DNA of 62,000 bases, taken from positions 25,176 through 87,175 of the forward strand of contig MNCI01004199.1 in NCBI GenBank assembly GCA_015680685.1. Direction: 5' to 3'. Position numbers and translations under genes: made by a program. The notes beneath the pieces were generated by a model, which saw only the letters and a list, made by a program, of their open reading frames with translations, was not told where the DNA came from and made no database searches. Source of the stretch: Gnetum montanum (taxonomy: Eukaryota > Streptophyta > Gnetopsida > Gnetales > Gnetaceae). The stretch's first letter is position 1, and each line of letters starts with the position of its first letter. Below, in pieces: positions 12,407 through 23,269 of this stretch.

Positions 12407-12500
12407 TATATATAGGGGTTAGGCACTGCATCGATGGGGCCATGTATATGTGGCTGCGTATACGCAGTTACTGCGTTGATGGGGCCCCATCAACGCAAGG
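12407..12500 (-). promoter_or_regulatory. A2 internal promoter-like module
   Basis: Minus strand: perfect 26-bp palindrome at 12,472-12,497 (half site TGCGTTGATGGGG), perfect 14-bp CTGCGTATACGCAG at 12,454-12,467, then a CATCGATG block and TATATATA at 12,407-12,414. The same types of palindrome precede the TATA box in the LTR. It lies about 370 bp before the env-like ATG. Inference: a second promoter for the env-like transcript. Confidence 0.5.
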
Positions 12501-13261
12501 GTGTTTACCTATTGACCAACGCATATAAAGCTTGAAATGATGAATTTGAAATGCCAAATTAAGGCGGTTAAAGTGCGTGAAAGGCCTAGTCATGGCTAAG
12601 GACATGAGGAAGATAATTAATCTTGAAAAAGAGACAAAAATAGGAGAAATGGACTCAAAAAGAACTCTGCAGGGAATAAAGCGAGCGATGGGACCTGAAA
12701 ACTAGTCAACCACGAAATCCAAAGGATGGGAGGCTTAACAAGTGAAACAAAGGAGATGCAAGTGGATCCTCCCCAGAGTAGGCCATAGCCTTAGTAGCCC
12801 CTTCATAGCCCTCAACACCAGGGTCCATGGGCCCCAGGGCTAAGAAATGGTATTTTCCAGTTAAGACTCCTACCCAAAATATTCCACCAAGGCATGGAAA
12901 CCCACGAAAATCAAGACGAACCATCATGACATAAAATAGGTATTGAGGTGAGTTGGGGACAGAACTGGGTGAAGAGAGAGAGATGAGAGAATCATATTTC
13001 GATCATCGGTCACATGAAACCTCATGTGTAAATGTGGTTAAGTGACCTGGTAGAACCGTTCTTGAGTTCAGACCTAAAAACATTCGCATTCAATGACATC
13101 ACAGCAATAGAAGAAGTCCTGGACATCCCCCAAGGAAGCAAGAATGAACTCATAGAGAACCACCACTCCAACAAATGTTAGAGGAAGGAAGTAGAACAAG
13201 ACGAAGTTAGAAGGGACCAAGGAAGTCCCATAACCAGTATGATGGCCCTTTAGAGGTGGTC

Positions 13262-13440
13262 TAAGGGGTGTGCTTTGCATTCCCACATAGTGATATTCTC
13301 TTTTTCTTCACTTTTTTTTCTTTCAGGGGAACCAAACCATGCAAAGAACCATGCCTGTTCACATGCATCCAACCAAGGGGTGTGCTTTGAATCCTCATGT
13401 TTTTTTTGAATTTTTCAGTGAGGACCACAGCATGTAAGGT
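13262..13440 (-). repeat. A2 spacer: duplicated AAAGCACACCCCTT unit
   Basis: Two imperfect direct units on the minus strand: a GCATG(GTT)TGGTTCC-type head, a purine-rich tract, and an end ATTCAAAGCACACCCCTTGG (first) or ATGCAAAGCACACCCCTTAG (second). A1 has two units at 21,767-21,915 and A3 at least one at 61,595-61,690. Confidence 0.7.
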
Positions 13441-14040
13441 TGAATTGCCCAGAAGCTTCCATGGAGAGAAGGACATGGAGCGGTAGTAAATTTGTAAGGA
13501 CATACCAACAACCTCAGAGGGTAGAACAGAGCAATGAATATTACATTCCCCTTGAAGTCACACCTAATTCAAACCTTTGGGTCATCCCCAAGTATGGGAA
13601 CCACACAAGTCACACATTAATTAAAATGTTGTGAAGGGAAGGGGTTACATGTCCTCAATAGAAGGAAAACCATGGAGTGGGTGAATGGGTGGATTATGTG
13701 AACTCATTGCCGATTTCATGAGCCGAAAGTAGACGTAAAGTCCAAAAAGAACCATGAGAGGGTGAAAACTAGACAACTAGGTGGACGAGTACACATTACC
13801 CATCACAATGAAAACCATCCACACCAAACATCTGAAGACAACAGGACGACGAATTAGCAAATATGCGAAAAATTAAAACATTCTCAAAGAAATGAAAAAT
13901 AAGTAAAGAAAGGAAAATTGTACAAAGAATTTGCAAATGTATAAATGATGGTGAAAAACAAAAAAGTGTAAAACAAAAAATGACAAAACGGCAAGGGGTG
14001 TAGTGGAATAGGTTAGCAGGGATGACGGTCTCCCCCACAA

Positions 14041-15419
14041 CTAGGTGAAAAGGAGGAGATGTGAAAAATGGAGCGTGGCTGACCTAGTGATGACGAGGTG
14101 GTTGCACTAGTTGAGTGGAGCTCGTAGAAAGGTTTTAGTTATTGGTGGTTGACTAACTGTGTTCTGGTGGGATCCGCAGGTTTGTGGATGAGCAAGGCCC
14201 AAGATGGGAAGGTTTCGAAGACAATGTAAGGTCCCTCCCATAATATTTGAAACTTGGTTAGTTGGGATACGTGTGAGGGATTCCAATACAACACCTTGTC
14301 TCCACATCTAAACGTGACCTTCCGAATCCTAAGATCATGTCATTTTTTGTTGTAGGCCTTGTGGATCTCACTGGAGGATAGGGCCACTAGTCGGTTCTCA
14401 TCTAGCATACTTAGATTGATCAGTTGTTCATGATGTACTAGCGGTATGTCAAGGCCTAAGTCACTGGTGGTGGATAGTGTGTGGAGTTTGGCCTGAACGG
14501 GAAGTGTTGGCAACCTTTTATACACTAACTCATAGGGAGAGTACCCTACAAGAAGTTTCCAAGTGGAGTGATAGGCCCATAGGGCATTCTTAAGCTTAGT
14601 GCTCCAATCCCTCTTATATTTGCTTATGGTTTGGGTAAGGATCTTGGTGATCTCCCTATTGGTGACTTCAGCTTGCCCGTTGGCTTGGGGTTAATAGGGA
14701 GTTGTGAATTTATGCATTACCCCTAAGCATTGAAGGGGTTTCTAAAAAGTGACATCCATAAAGTGAGTTTCATTATCTGAAATGAGTGCACATGGCACTC
14801 CAAACCTATTAACAATTTGTTTTTGGAAAAATCATGCAGCAGTGTTTGAAGAACAATCGATGACAATTGCCACTTTGGTCCACTTTGTATAGTAGTCCAT
14901 AGCTACGATGATGTAGGCCTTCCCATTTGATAGGGGTGTGATGGGTTCCATGAAGTCGATACCTCAAATGTCGAAGGGCTCTAGTGGCTGGATCCACTAT
15001 TGAGGTCCCTCCAACTTTGCTGTCATCCTACCATTCATCTGACATCATTCGCAGGAGCAGGAAAACCATTGGGCATCCCTGAAAAGTGTAGGCTAGTAAT
15101 ACCCTGTAAGCAGGATCTTAATGGTAGTGCGGCATCTAGCATAGTGGCCCCCACAAGGGCCCTCATGAGCATCCTGGAGGATGCACAGTGTATCATCATC
15201 AAGGACACACCATCAAACCAAGTCATCTACGCACACCTTGTATAGGTGGCCATTAATTTCCATGAAATGCTTGGCCTTATGGAGAAAACTGTTGTTTCTG
15301 TCAATGGTTCCACTTCTTTGGCAGCTCTTGAGTGGTGAGGTAGGTGAGGATGCAGCTGAACCAAGGGGATTCCTTGGTTACTTGCGGATCAACCACGCCT
15401 GTGAAGAGGAGTTTATTTA
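14041..15419 (-). pseudogene. A2 integrase
   Basis: Minus-strand reading shows GIDFMEPI, ISDNETHF and ANGQAEVTNREI, so all three DDE positions are present. Also GYSPYELVYKRLP and the C-terminal GDKVLYWNPSH and LLIHKPADP blocks. The readable part is continuous for hundreds of codons around 14,100-14,900 with few stops (TAG, TAA). The zinc-binding N-terminal part at about 15,000-15,240 is shifted in frame. Joins new element DNA to the genome in the family. Confidence 0.75.
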
Positions 15420-16149
15420 GAACTTGGTCAGATAAGGGCTTCTCCTCTTCTGTGTCATCCCATCGCAATCAAGACAAGTGGTCGGTGACCACATTCTCGG
15501 TCCCCTTCCTCTCTACCATGGTAAGATCAAACTCTTGAAGAATCACTAGCCACTAGATTATGCGGGGGCTCACCATTGGTTTGTTCATCAGGAACCAGAT
15601 AGCACTATGATCAATATGCACAAACACCTCGTATTTGAGCACATAGTGCCAAAATTTGTCTAATGCAAACACCACTGTCATCAACTCCTTTTCAGTGGTG
15701 GTGTAGTCAATTGAGCATCCACAATGCTATGACTTACACAGTCGATATAATAGGGATGTTTTTGATCATCAAAGTATGTAAGCACGGATTCCAAGGCATA
15801 GTTGGATGCGTCTGTCATGATGTGAAAGGGTCTAGACCAATCGAGGTCTCATAGAACTGGAGTTTCTATGAGTTTCTATTTTAGCACTTGGAATGTAGAC
15901 TCGCATTCCTTGGTCTAGATGAATGGAGCATCGTTCTTTATTAATTCTACCAACGACTTGGCAATCTTTGAGAAGTTTTCAATGAATCATCGGTAGTAAC
16001 CAGTGTGTCCAAGGAATGACCGAACATCTTTGACAGTACTTGGTTGGTGGGTGATTCCTTGGATGACCCTGATCTTTTCAGGGTCTACGCTGATCCCTAT
16101 TTGTGAGATGCGATGCTCCAACTCAATGCATTCTTGGACCATCAAATGG
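15420..16149 (-). pseudogene. A2 RNase H and connection
   Basis: Minus strand: PVL-DLDWSRPFHIMTDASNY-LE (RNase H strand 1 with Asp), HPYYIDCVSHS, and downstream VERKGTENVVTDHLS-LRWDD, matching A1 IDRKGTKNVIIDHLSHLRWDN. Stops and frame changes throughout. Confidence 0.65.
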
Positions 16150-16740
16150 ATTTTCTGTCAATTGAGCTGTAGATTGGTGTCTACACACCATTTGAGAACC
16201 TGCTCAAGACGGTCCAAGGCTTGCTCGAACATGGCCCCATAGATGCAGATTTCATCCATGAAGACTTCTACACCATTGCCAATTTGTTGCTGGAAGATGC
16301 TTAGGACAAGGCGTTGGAATGTAGCAAGTGCATTGCATAGGCCAAAGGGCATCTTCTTATATGCGAAAGTCCCCCATGGACTTGTGAAAGTAGTTTTGTC
16401 TTGGTCCTCTAGTGTTATTTGGATTTGGTTATAACCACTATAACCATCCAAAAAACTATAGTAGCGGTGCCCTACTATGGTGTCCAACACCTAGTCCACA
16501 AATGGGAGTGGGAAGTGGTCCTTGAAGGTTGCCATATTGAGCAACCGGAAATCAATACAGACCCTCCACTTGCCACATTTCTTGGGCACAATAATGAGTG
16601 GGCTAACCCATTCGCTATTAGCAACAGAATAGATGAATCTCACCTTTAGCAATTGTTCGATTTCATCTTTTACGATCTGCTTCAATTTGGGATTCAACTA
16701 TCTTTGTGGCTGTCGTTGTGGCTTCATGGAAGGGTCAAGA
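16150..16740 (-). pseudogene. A2 reverse transcriptase, active site FMDE
   Basis: Palm and fingers read LKQIVKDEIEQLLKVRFIY, SEWVSPLIIVPKKCGKWRVCID, DGYSGYNQIQITLEDQDKTTF, MPFGLCNALATFQRLV and FMDEICIYG. The second catalytic aspartate of the usual FMDD is Glu (codon GAA, complement of 16,251-16,253). The long run 16,158-16,490 is open. An element with FMDE would not be expected to reverse transcribe, so A2 was either mobilised by helpers or lost the residue after insertion. Confidence 0.85.
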
Positions 16741-16842
16741 TAGATCTGATGTTGGTACCCTGTGATCAACTCTAGTCAACTCAAGATATGACCATGAAAA
16801 TGCAGAAACCCATTTTTTTACCACCTCCAATAATTTCTTCTT

Positions 16843-17640
16843 CTAATTTGAAGAAAAGGTGGAATTAATGATTACTGGCTTTCCATTTTGCAAAAATGCA
16901 TATTCCAAGTGAGCCGGTAAAGACTTTAGCTCTAGGGGCTCTTTTTTGAAGCTCTCAGGGATTTCTAGCTTTCCCCAGTCATCTTGGTCATCAATAGTGG
17001 AGACTTGTTGATGAATCTCCTTCATTTCACCTCTGCTATTGATGTAGGCTTGTACAAGCCCCTTTGATGGTTCCATGCACAATGTGCTACTAGCAGGATC
17101 AACTGTCAGCCATTGGGTGCCCTCTTGGTTAGTGGCTATTATGTATAGGCACTGTTGAATAGGTGATTCCTCGGTACACTGGCTACATGCTTGGATGGAT
17201 ATCAGCTTATTGAACCATAATTGTTGCACACAATTGCACCCTAAGTCACTGTATGTAATGCATGGAACACATTTCTTCTCAACCTTCCTGAAAGAATTTT
17301 CGTTTGAAATTTCAAGGGATAGATCGCAAAGGCCTAGTTGTGCATCCACCGTGCTTAGCTAGGCCCTTCCCATGATGATTGGGATGTTCCCCTTGCAGTT
17401 CTCTACATGAATGACCAAGAAATCAGCAGGGTAGGACCACCCAAAAATAGTGGTCACAATGTCCTCCACCAATCCCAAGGGAACTGTGATGGACTGGTCT
17501 ACTAACTCAAGTCGGATGTTACTCTTCTTTAGCGGGGGCAAGTTCCAGTTCTTGTACATATCATGAGAGATCAAATTGATCCCTGACCCCAAGTCTAGAA
17601 GAGCTTTGCATGGCTCATTCCTTACCACCTAAAGATAGGT
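16843..17640 (-). pseudogene. A2 protease and linker
   Basis: VRNEPCKALLDLGSGINLISHD (catalytic Asp kept, DLG form typical of Athila), IPLGLVEDIVT-type flap block, GWSYPADFLVIHVENC and IIMGRAWLS. A linker with CVPCITYSDLGCNCVQ follows, shared with A1 and A3, and runs open from 17,349 to 16,843. One stop (TAG) separates the two open parts at about 17,358. Confidence 0.8.
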
Positions 17641-20063
17641 GAGGGGGCTTTCTAAATCAGTCAATTTCTGGGGAAGGTGATCTGCTTTGATCTAGTCGGT
17701 CATAGCATGCGTGAGCATGACCATCTGGACGTTGGAGTGTTGTTGTGGTTAGCTTGGAGGCTGATCTAGCATTGGAATAGTGGAGGCATTTGTAGGTTCA
17801 GAGGCACTGGCCATAGGTGTATGCAAGGGTATGTTCAAATTTTTGGCCCAGAAAAAGGGATGTTTTCATTGCTTGGGTTCCGATCCACTCGGCTAAGGTG
17901 TCGATTGTAAGTTAATAGCCCTTGTAGCATTTTGTTGTTGTGGCTGTGGCGGTATCTCTTCCTACATTGATGGAGAAGGTGACAGCTGAGTGGGATGTGG
18001 TGGAGGAGTGGCAGGAGAAGGTGATGGAGGATAGAAGTGATGTGGGTTTTCCCCCTTGGGTGATGAAGATTGAGGACGAAAATACTCTGAGGGGTGGTAA
18101 TGACTTTGAAAGGCCGCATGGCTGGAAGAGTTCCTTGGAGAGACCGGTTGTTGAACATAGTACCCATCGGGATCTGGTTGTTTGTAAGGGTACTGCTACC
18201 TAGGAGATGGCATCCCCCATTTTTGTGGGTGCTACCACTATTGAAAGTATTCATACAGTTGTGGTGGCGCTCCACTAGGATAGTATCCTTGCTACTGCTA
18301 GTGGAATCGCCTAGAATTTCCTTGTGGATAAGGAAACCTTCGGGGTGTTTACCATTGTGCCAAGCGAGGGTTCAATGTGTACACCCCAGACTCTTGAAGA
18401 TGTGACACCATAGGGAAGCATACCTTAGGATGTTCATATTGGCATATGCCACATTCATCTTCCTCCTTGGTGTTAGAGTCTACAACCTGCTCTGCTACAA
18501 CAACCTTTCCCTTTCCCTTATATTGGGCACATTCAACTTCCTTCTTCCTGTGCCGATCGCGATCATTACCTTGTGCTTTGGACTCCTTTGTGATTTTCAA
18601 CATGCTTTGAACCCTTTCATCCAAAGATTCCCACATCTTATCCACCTTTGCTGAAATTTCAGATGTGAACTTTTGTAATGGCAAGGTCTTTTGGTTTACC
18701 ACTGCTTCCAGCAATGATTCTTCCTCCTCATCACAAAAATGGACTTTCCTTTTTCTGAGGGAATGGTCCCGGTTGAATTCTTTTGCACTCTCCTTTTTGT
18801 ATTTCAAAATGGAGCCCATCAATGATGTGGCGAAGCTGTGCCTACTGAGAGTAACCATGACCAGGGTACCGATGCAACAATGAGTAGTACCTGCTCATGG
18901 GGGCATCCAAGGGTTCATGATTCCCTTGTTTCTAGCCTTGGATTTGCCGTCTTAGGTTTGCCACTCTGGAGTACATTTGATATTTTTCATTGAAAATTTC
19001 AAGCATCGTACTCCATCTTCTGATTAATTCCAGCTCCAAGGACTGGTACCAGCTTTCAGCTTCTTTGATGAGTGTGCAAGGGAATAGCTTCAGCTTCTGC
19101 CAATCATTGTTAATGTTTTTTAGGATGTAGGCATCATGGAATGCCTGTAGGTGAGTCTGCGGATCACAGTTGTATCCCCTTTCAAATTTGGGGATGTTGT
19201 TCATATCAACGTGCTTGATCCAGCTATCCTTCATGTGCCTACTAGGGATTTGAACTACCTCAAAGATCTGGAGCATACTCTGGGTAGCCAACAATGGCTC
19301 ATCTGAATCATTGTCTTGCTAGGGACCATGATGTCTATGACGATTCCAGCTATCCCTCCTTTTATGTTGGTGAGCATCACATGATGGTTCACGTGTCTCC
19401 TTATGTTTCTCCTTCTGATCCTTTTAATACTTTTTCCCCCATCCTTTCGCTTCCTCCTACCTTGGTTATGATCAGAGCCTAAGCTAGATGAAGGAGAAAG
19501 AGAGCGAGAGGATGGAGAAGAAGGAGAGGGATCTCTCTCTCTAACCTGATGACGGTCCCAATCATCCTGTTCATCCTTGCTATGTGACCCTTCATCCCCT
19601 TGGGAATCTTGGCCACCTAGATTCTTGGAATGAATCATGGATTGGAGGACCTGCTGCCCCAAGGAAAGTTCGGTTGAATGGGTGTCATGAAAGATGGGAT
19701 CCCCATCGTCTAGCAGCCCTTGCAAAAATAAGGGGTTACTAAATTGTTTCTCCTTTAGCTATTCATATCTATTCACCTACTACTGATCTCAGTGGGATGA
19801 TAGTCTTGGTATTCATGGTCCTCCATGACATACTTTGCTCCAAGGTCCTGGATGCCCAATCTACCAAGATTTTGAAATAGCATCACAGGAGCTGATCGGT
19901 TGGGAGGGTGTACAATATTTTCCTCCATGTCCTGCCATTATAGATGCTCATCCTAATGTAGGATGAACATGAAATTAGGGAAGTACTCATCGGGATTCTT
20001 GTACATCACCCCACACTCCTATGGCACTAGTGGGGTGGATATCTCCCTCCTACGAGAAGACAT
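17641..20063 (-). pseudogene. A2 gag
   Basis: Starts at ATG 20,063 (MSSRRREIS...), about 150 bp from the primer site. Has YKNPDEYFPNFMFILH, a Ser/Arg-rich hinge (19,500), and the gag core NIPKFERGYNCDPQTHLQAFHD, LKLFPCTLIKEAESWYQSLELE, RWSTMLEIFNEKYQM (18,932-19,294). Then HFCDEEEESLLEAVVN and a basic region (18,349-18,858). Homologous in order to A1 and A3 gag. The hinge and C-terminal half contain frame changes. Confidence 0.75.
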
Positions 20064-20211
20064 ATTGGACGTTAGATGATCCATGTAATTGGTGTACCAT
20101 AGTATTTACTTAAATCTACCTAGCATGTGTAAATTTTTCTATCCTGGGTCCATTCCAATGACTTGAATGATAATTTCACTAAGGTTAGATGATGCATGTA
20201 AGAATTAACAG

Positions 20212-20229
20212 TCCCTAGCAACGACACCA
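20212..20229 (-). other. A2 primer binding site (tRNA-Asp)
   Basis: Minus strand TGGTGTCGTTGCTAGGGA, one base after the 5' LTR. It matches the tRNA-Asp complement at 14 of 18 positions; all four differences are transitions. Confidence 0.85.
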
Positions 20230-20230
20230 A

Positions 20231-21130
20231 TGATAAGCGGCTAGGTACCCCTACGTCCAACCATACGAATCATGAGCATTCACACGTGACTCGGTCGAAA
20301 TCCGTAGACTATAAGCACTCAACATACACAAGACTTCTAACCAATGAAACCTTGGGTTAGAATGGTCATTGTCATTCTAATCTCACTTGTGAGGTTCTAT
20401 TTACGATGGTTAAGTGAGACTAAGACTAATGATTTTTATATCCTTTTAATTATCTTTTCGACGGCTAATTGAGGTATGGAAAGTAAGGAATAAACTATTA
20501 TCTAATCTGTAATTATCCTTGCTTATATTCTAACTATTCCTAGCATAAGTATCTGATCCCATATTCCCAGCACATTCTGAGCATCTCCTAACACTTTTGG
20601 GTTACCAGATGTTAAGCATCATTGGGCTTACCAAGTGTTTGGGTTACGTTTGAGATGGTTGTACTTATGGCCTTAACGAGCTACGAATGAACAATAGCGA
20701 TCAAAATTATAATAACGAAAACCTAAGTAATTAACAAGTAACTAATAAAAAATAAACATATTAAACTATTAAATGCATAAAATAACTAAGTCCAAATGCT
20801 ACAAGGAATGCTTGAATAGTTCATCTTTATTGTTGTCACGCTAATGGGCTCAGATACATCAGCACTCGAATAAAGAGCCGATTACTTTTCTTACACCTGC
20901 TACGGGAACTTGGAAAATATTCTATCTCCTGTGGGAACAAACTGCAAGAGCTTCGCTACAACGAACTGGAAGATTTCTAAACAAGGCGAAAGGCCCTCTT
21001 ATTTATAGGTTGGGATAGGTGGTTGCGTAAATAGGGCCACGTTGACGTAGGAAGGCTACATCAACGGGCCCGCGTTGACGTGGCCACGTATGTGGCCTAG
21101 TCGATGCAGTGACTTAATGACACTTCATCA
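20231..21130 (-). repeat. A2 5' LTR
   Basis: 900 bp partner of 8,032-8,935. Relative to the left copy it carries an extra run of about a dozen bases near 20,448-20,462 and many C/T and G/A differences. TATA box (minus) at 21,000-21,007. Confidence 0.92.
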
Positions 21131-21766
21131 AGGGAGATGGCCATCCATGCTAATCATCAAATTAGCTTCTTAGTTTTTCTACTTTTTGTTTTTCACATTT
21201 TTGATTTTTACAAATTATTTATTTTTCAAATTCTTGATTTTATAAATTTTTCTAATTTACATCATCTTTAGTACCTTTGAACTTTCTTCACTATTTTACA
21301 CTTTCTTATATATATATATATATTTTAAGTATGATATTTCCTTATTTTTGCTAATAAAATGTGCTTTATTATCATAGGACACAGTGCCACTATTACTTTT
21401 TACTAATGATGATTTGTGCTTAATGTTTGATTGTCAATGTTTAGTTTCTATTTTTGAATTTTGATGTCTGATGACTTTGACATGGTTTATTTTTCATGGA
21501 TTAGGCAATGAGTCCACATCATTCGTCATCTAATGAACTCTATGGTTTTCCTTGTTCTAGGAATTTAAGGTTCCTTTCATTAAAGAAACTTTAATCAATT
21601 GGTAGCCTTGGTAGTTTCAGAATTAAGAAGGATTCAAAGGTTTGGAAAGGGTGTGACTTCAAGCAGACTCAATACTCTTTTTACTCTTCTCCTTGCTTAA
21701 GTTCTTGAGTGTGTTTCATGGACTTCTCATCATTCCATACCAATGACTAATAGGAAGTCAAATAAG

Positions 21767-21915
21767 GTCATTGCATGGTGTTGTTCCCATCCAAAAAAAA
21801 ATTAAAAAAATGATTGGAATTCAAAGAACACCCCTTGAACATGAATAAGTCTTTGCATTGTATGGTTTCCATTTCAAAAAAAAAAACAATGAAAATTCAA
21901 AGCACATCCCTTGGA
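21767..21915 (+). repeat. A1 spacer: duplicated AAAGCACACCCC unit
   Basis: Two imperfect direct units: TTGCATGGTG...A-run...AATTCAAAGAACACCCCTTG (to about 21,838) and TTTGCATTGTATGG...A-run...AATTCAAAGCACATCCCTTGG (to 21,915). Same unit as in A2 and A3. Confidence 0.7.
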
Positions 21916-22730
21916 TAAATAAATGGGCTACAAGCATTGGTTATGGGACTTGAAAAACATACACCTATTCTTGAAGGTCCCCTCTAACTAAGGCCCTCTC
22001 TCTTACTTCCTACTTCTCTTTTCTTGTCTTTGTGGAATAGTGGTTATTTTGTGAAAGCACTCTTGCATCTTGAGTGAGTGGATCAATCTTAGAGTAGTGA
22101 TGCAAGGTCATTGAAAGTGGTTGGTTTTGATCTAGACTAAGGATGGATCTTCTCAGGTCATTTTAACCATAGATTTCACAAGGGACTTCTTATGACCTCA
22201 ATTTAAAACTTCATTTAACCTTCTCCATCATCCATCTAGGCTACCATAACTCACCTCACTATTGAGTTCTATGTTATGCTCTATGTCCTGGTTTGATGTG
22301 TCAGGATTCTTGGGTAGATTCTTTTGGGTTGGTCCTTAACTTTTCATGATCATCAATCAACTATGGGGCCCATGAACTCTTCATTTAATTTTATGCAAAG
22401 GAAAAAAGGTCATGATCCTGTTATGGGGAGGACACACTTGCATAGTTTTTGGTTTGGTTAGTTAAGGTTCCTTGCTTTTGAAATCACTACAATCATATCT
22501 TTCACATTTTCCATTAAGTATCTTGCTCAATGCTCCTTAATCTTTCATTTCATTCATCCACTAAAGAATTTTTCCTTCATTTTTCCAAATTTATGAGCTT
22601 CAAAATCCTCTTCTCATGTTTTCATATTTTTCTTGGTCCTTTAAGCTTTCATTTGATCCCAATTTCATCTAAAAATTCCTTGTATTTTGAAAGTTTGACC
22701 AAAGTCAATGATGATCAATGGTTGCGTCAA

Positions 22731-22802
22731 TGAGGCCTCATCAATGCTGCCCCATCGGTGTTGATGAGGCTTCATTGATGTAGTGTGTACATGATATATA
22801 TA
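22731..22802 (+). promoter_or_regulatory. A1 internal promoter-like module
   Basis: Palindrome TGAGGCCTCA (22,731-22,740), a perfect inverted repeat GCCTCATCAA (22,735-22,744) / TTGATGAGGC (22,761-22,770), and TATATATA at 22,795-22,802. The GATGAGGC half site also builds the perfect 18-bp palindrome in the A1 3' LTR at 26,421-26,438. Inference: promoter for the env-like gene, about 470 bp upstream of its ATG. Confidence 0.5.
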
Positions 22803-23269
22803 CCATTGAGAACTTAGTAATTTTTTGCAAATTTCTCATAGCACATGGGGAGCTTTTGCAAATTTTCAGAGCCCAAAACCTTCTAGAGCTCATAAATTCT
22901 GAATCGTTTGTCCAAATCACTCCATTTTTTGATCTTGTAGTTACTAGAGATAAGATCTTTATTGTGGGGACCATAAACCTTAAGGTTTCCAATGAAAAAT
23001 TGATGAAAAATTTTGGAAATTTTTCTAACTCCCAAAAGGGTTAATAACCTTAATAACATAGAAACATCAATTTTTTCAAAGATTAACCCTTCCAACAACC
23101 TTTGGGATGGTTTATTAATAATAATACATAACTAAAATGACAACTGGATTAATTAAATTAGCCACAATCATAGCTTAGACAAAGTGTAACAATCTTTAAG
23201 AGATAAGGTATCCTAATTATTTTAAAGTTGCATAATGATTACTAATCCATGGTCTCATTGTGACTATAG

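Larger units (their letters stand above)
12041..14040 (-). other. A2 pol-env spacer
   Basis: Untranslated about 2 kb between pol and the env-like ORF. On the minus strand it contains, in order: the end of pol (GGDRHPC), T-rich sequence, two copies of a motif GCAAAGCACACCCCTT preceded by purine-rich runs (13,262-13,440), a palindrome cluster with TATATATA (12,407-12,500), and AT-rich DNA up to the env-like ATG. The layout matches A1 21,136-23,269. Plus-strand frames here are shadows. Confidence 0.65.
8032..21130 (-). mobile_element. A2: complete Athila-like element nested in A1, minus strand
   Basis: 13.1 kb with LTRs of 900 and 904 bp, a primer site, gag-PR-RT-RH-INT, spacer, env-like ORF and polypurine tract in the expected order, all minus strand. 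The LTRs differ by roughly a tenth by eye (point changes plus one indel of a dozen bases or more), so A2 is younger than A1. All genes contain stops and RT has a mutated active site, so it is not autonomous. Same family architecture as A1 but a distinct subfamily with different LTRs. Confidence 0.92.
21131..23269 (+). other. A1 pol tail and pol-env spacer
   Basis: Begins with the end of A1 pol (stop at about 21,168), then a T-rich stretch with a (TA)n run at 21,307-21,323. Next come two AAAGCACA-type units (21,767-21,915), text homologous to A3 61,700-62,000 (for example CTAAGGCCCTC), a palindrome cluster with TATATATA (22,731-22,802) and AT-rich leader. It ends at a splice-acceptor-like TGACTATAG directly before the env-like ATG. 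No protein-coding signal; the frames at 22,530 and 22,856 are not supported. Confidence 0.65.

Noticed and set aside
17940-18405. Plus-strand frames of 87 and 103 codons
   Set aside because: Opposite strand of A2 gag.
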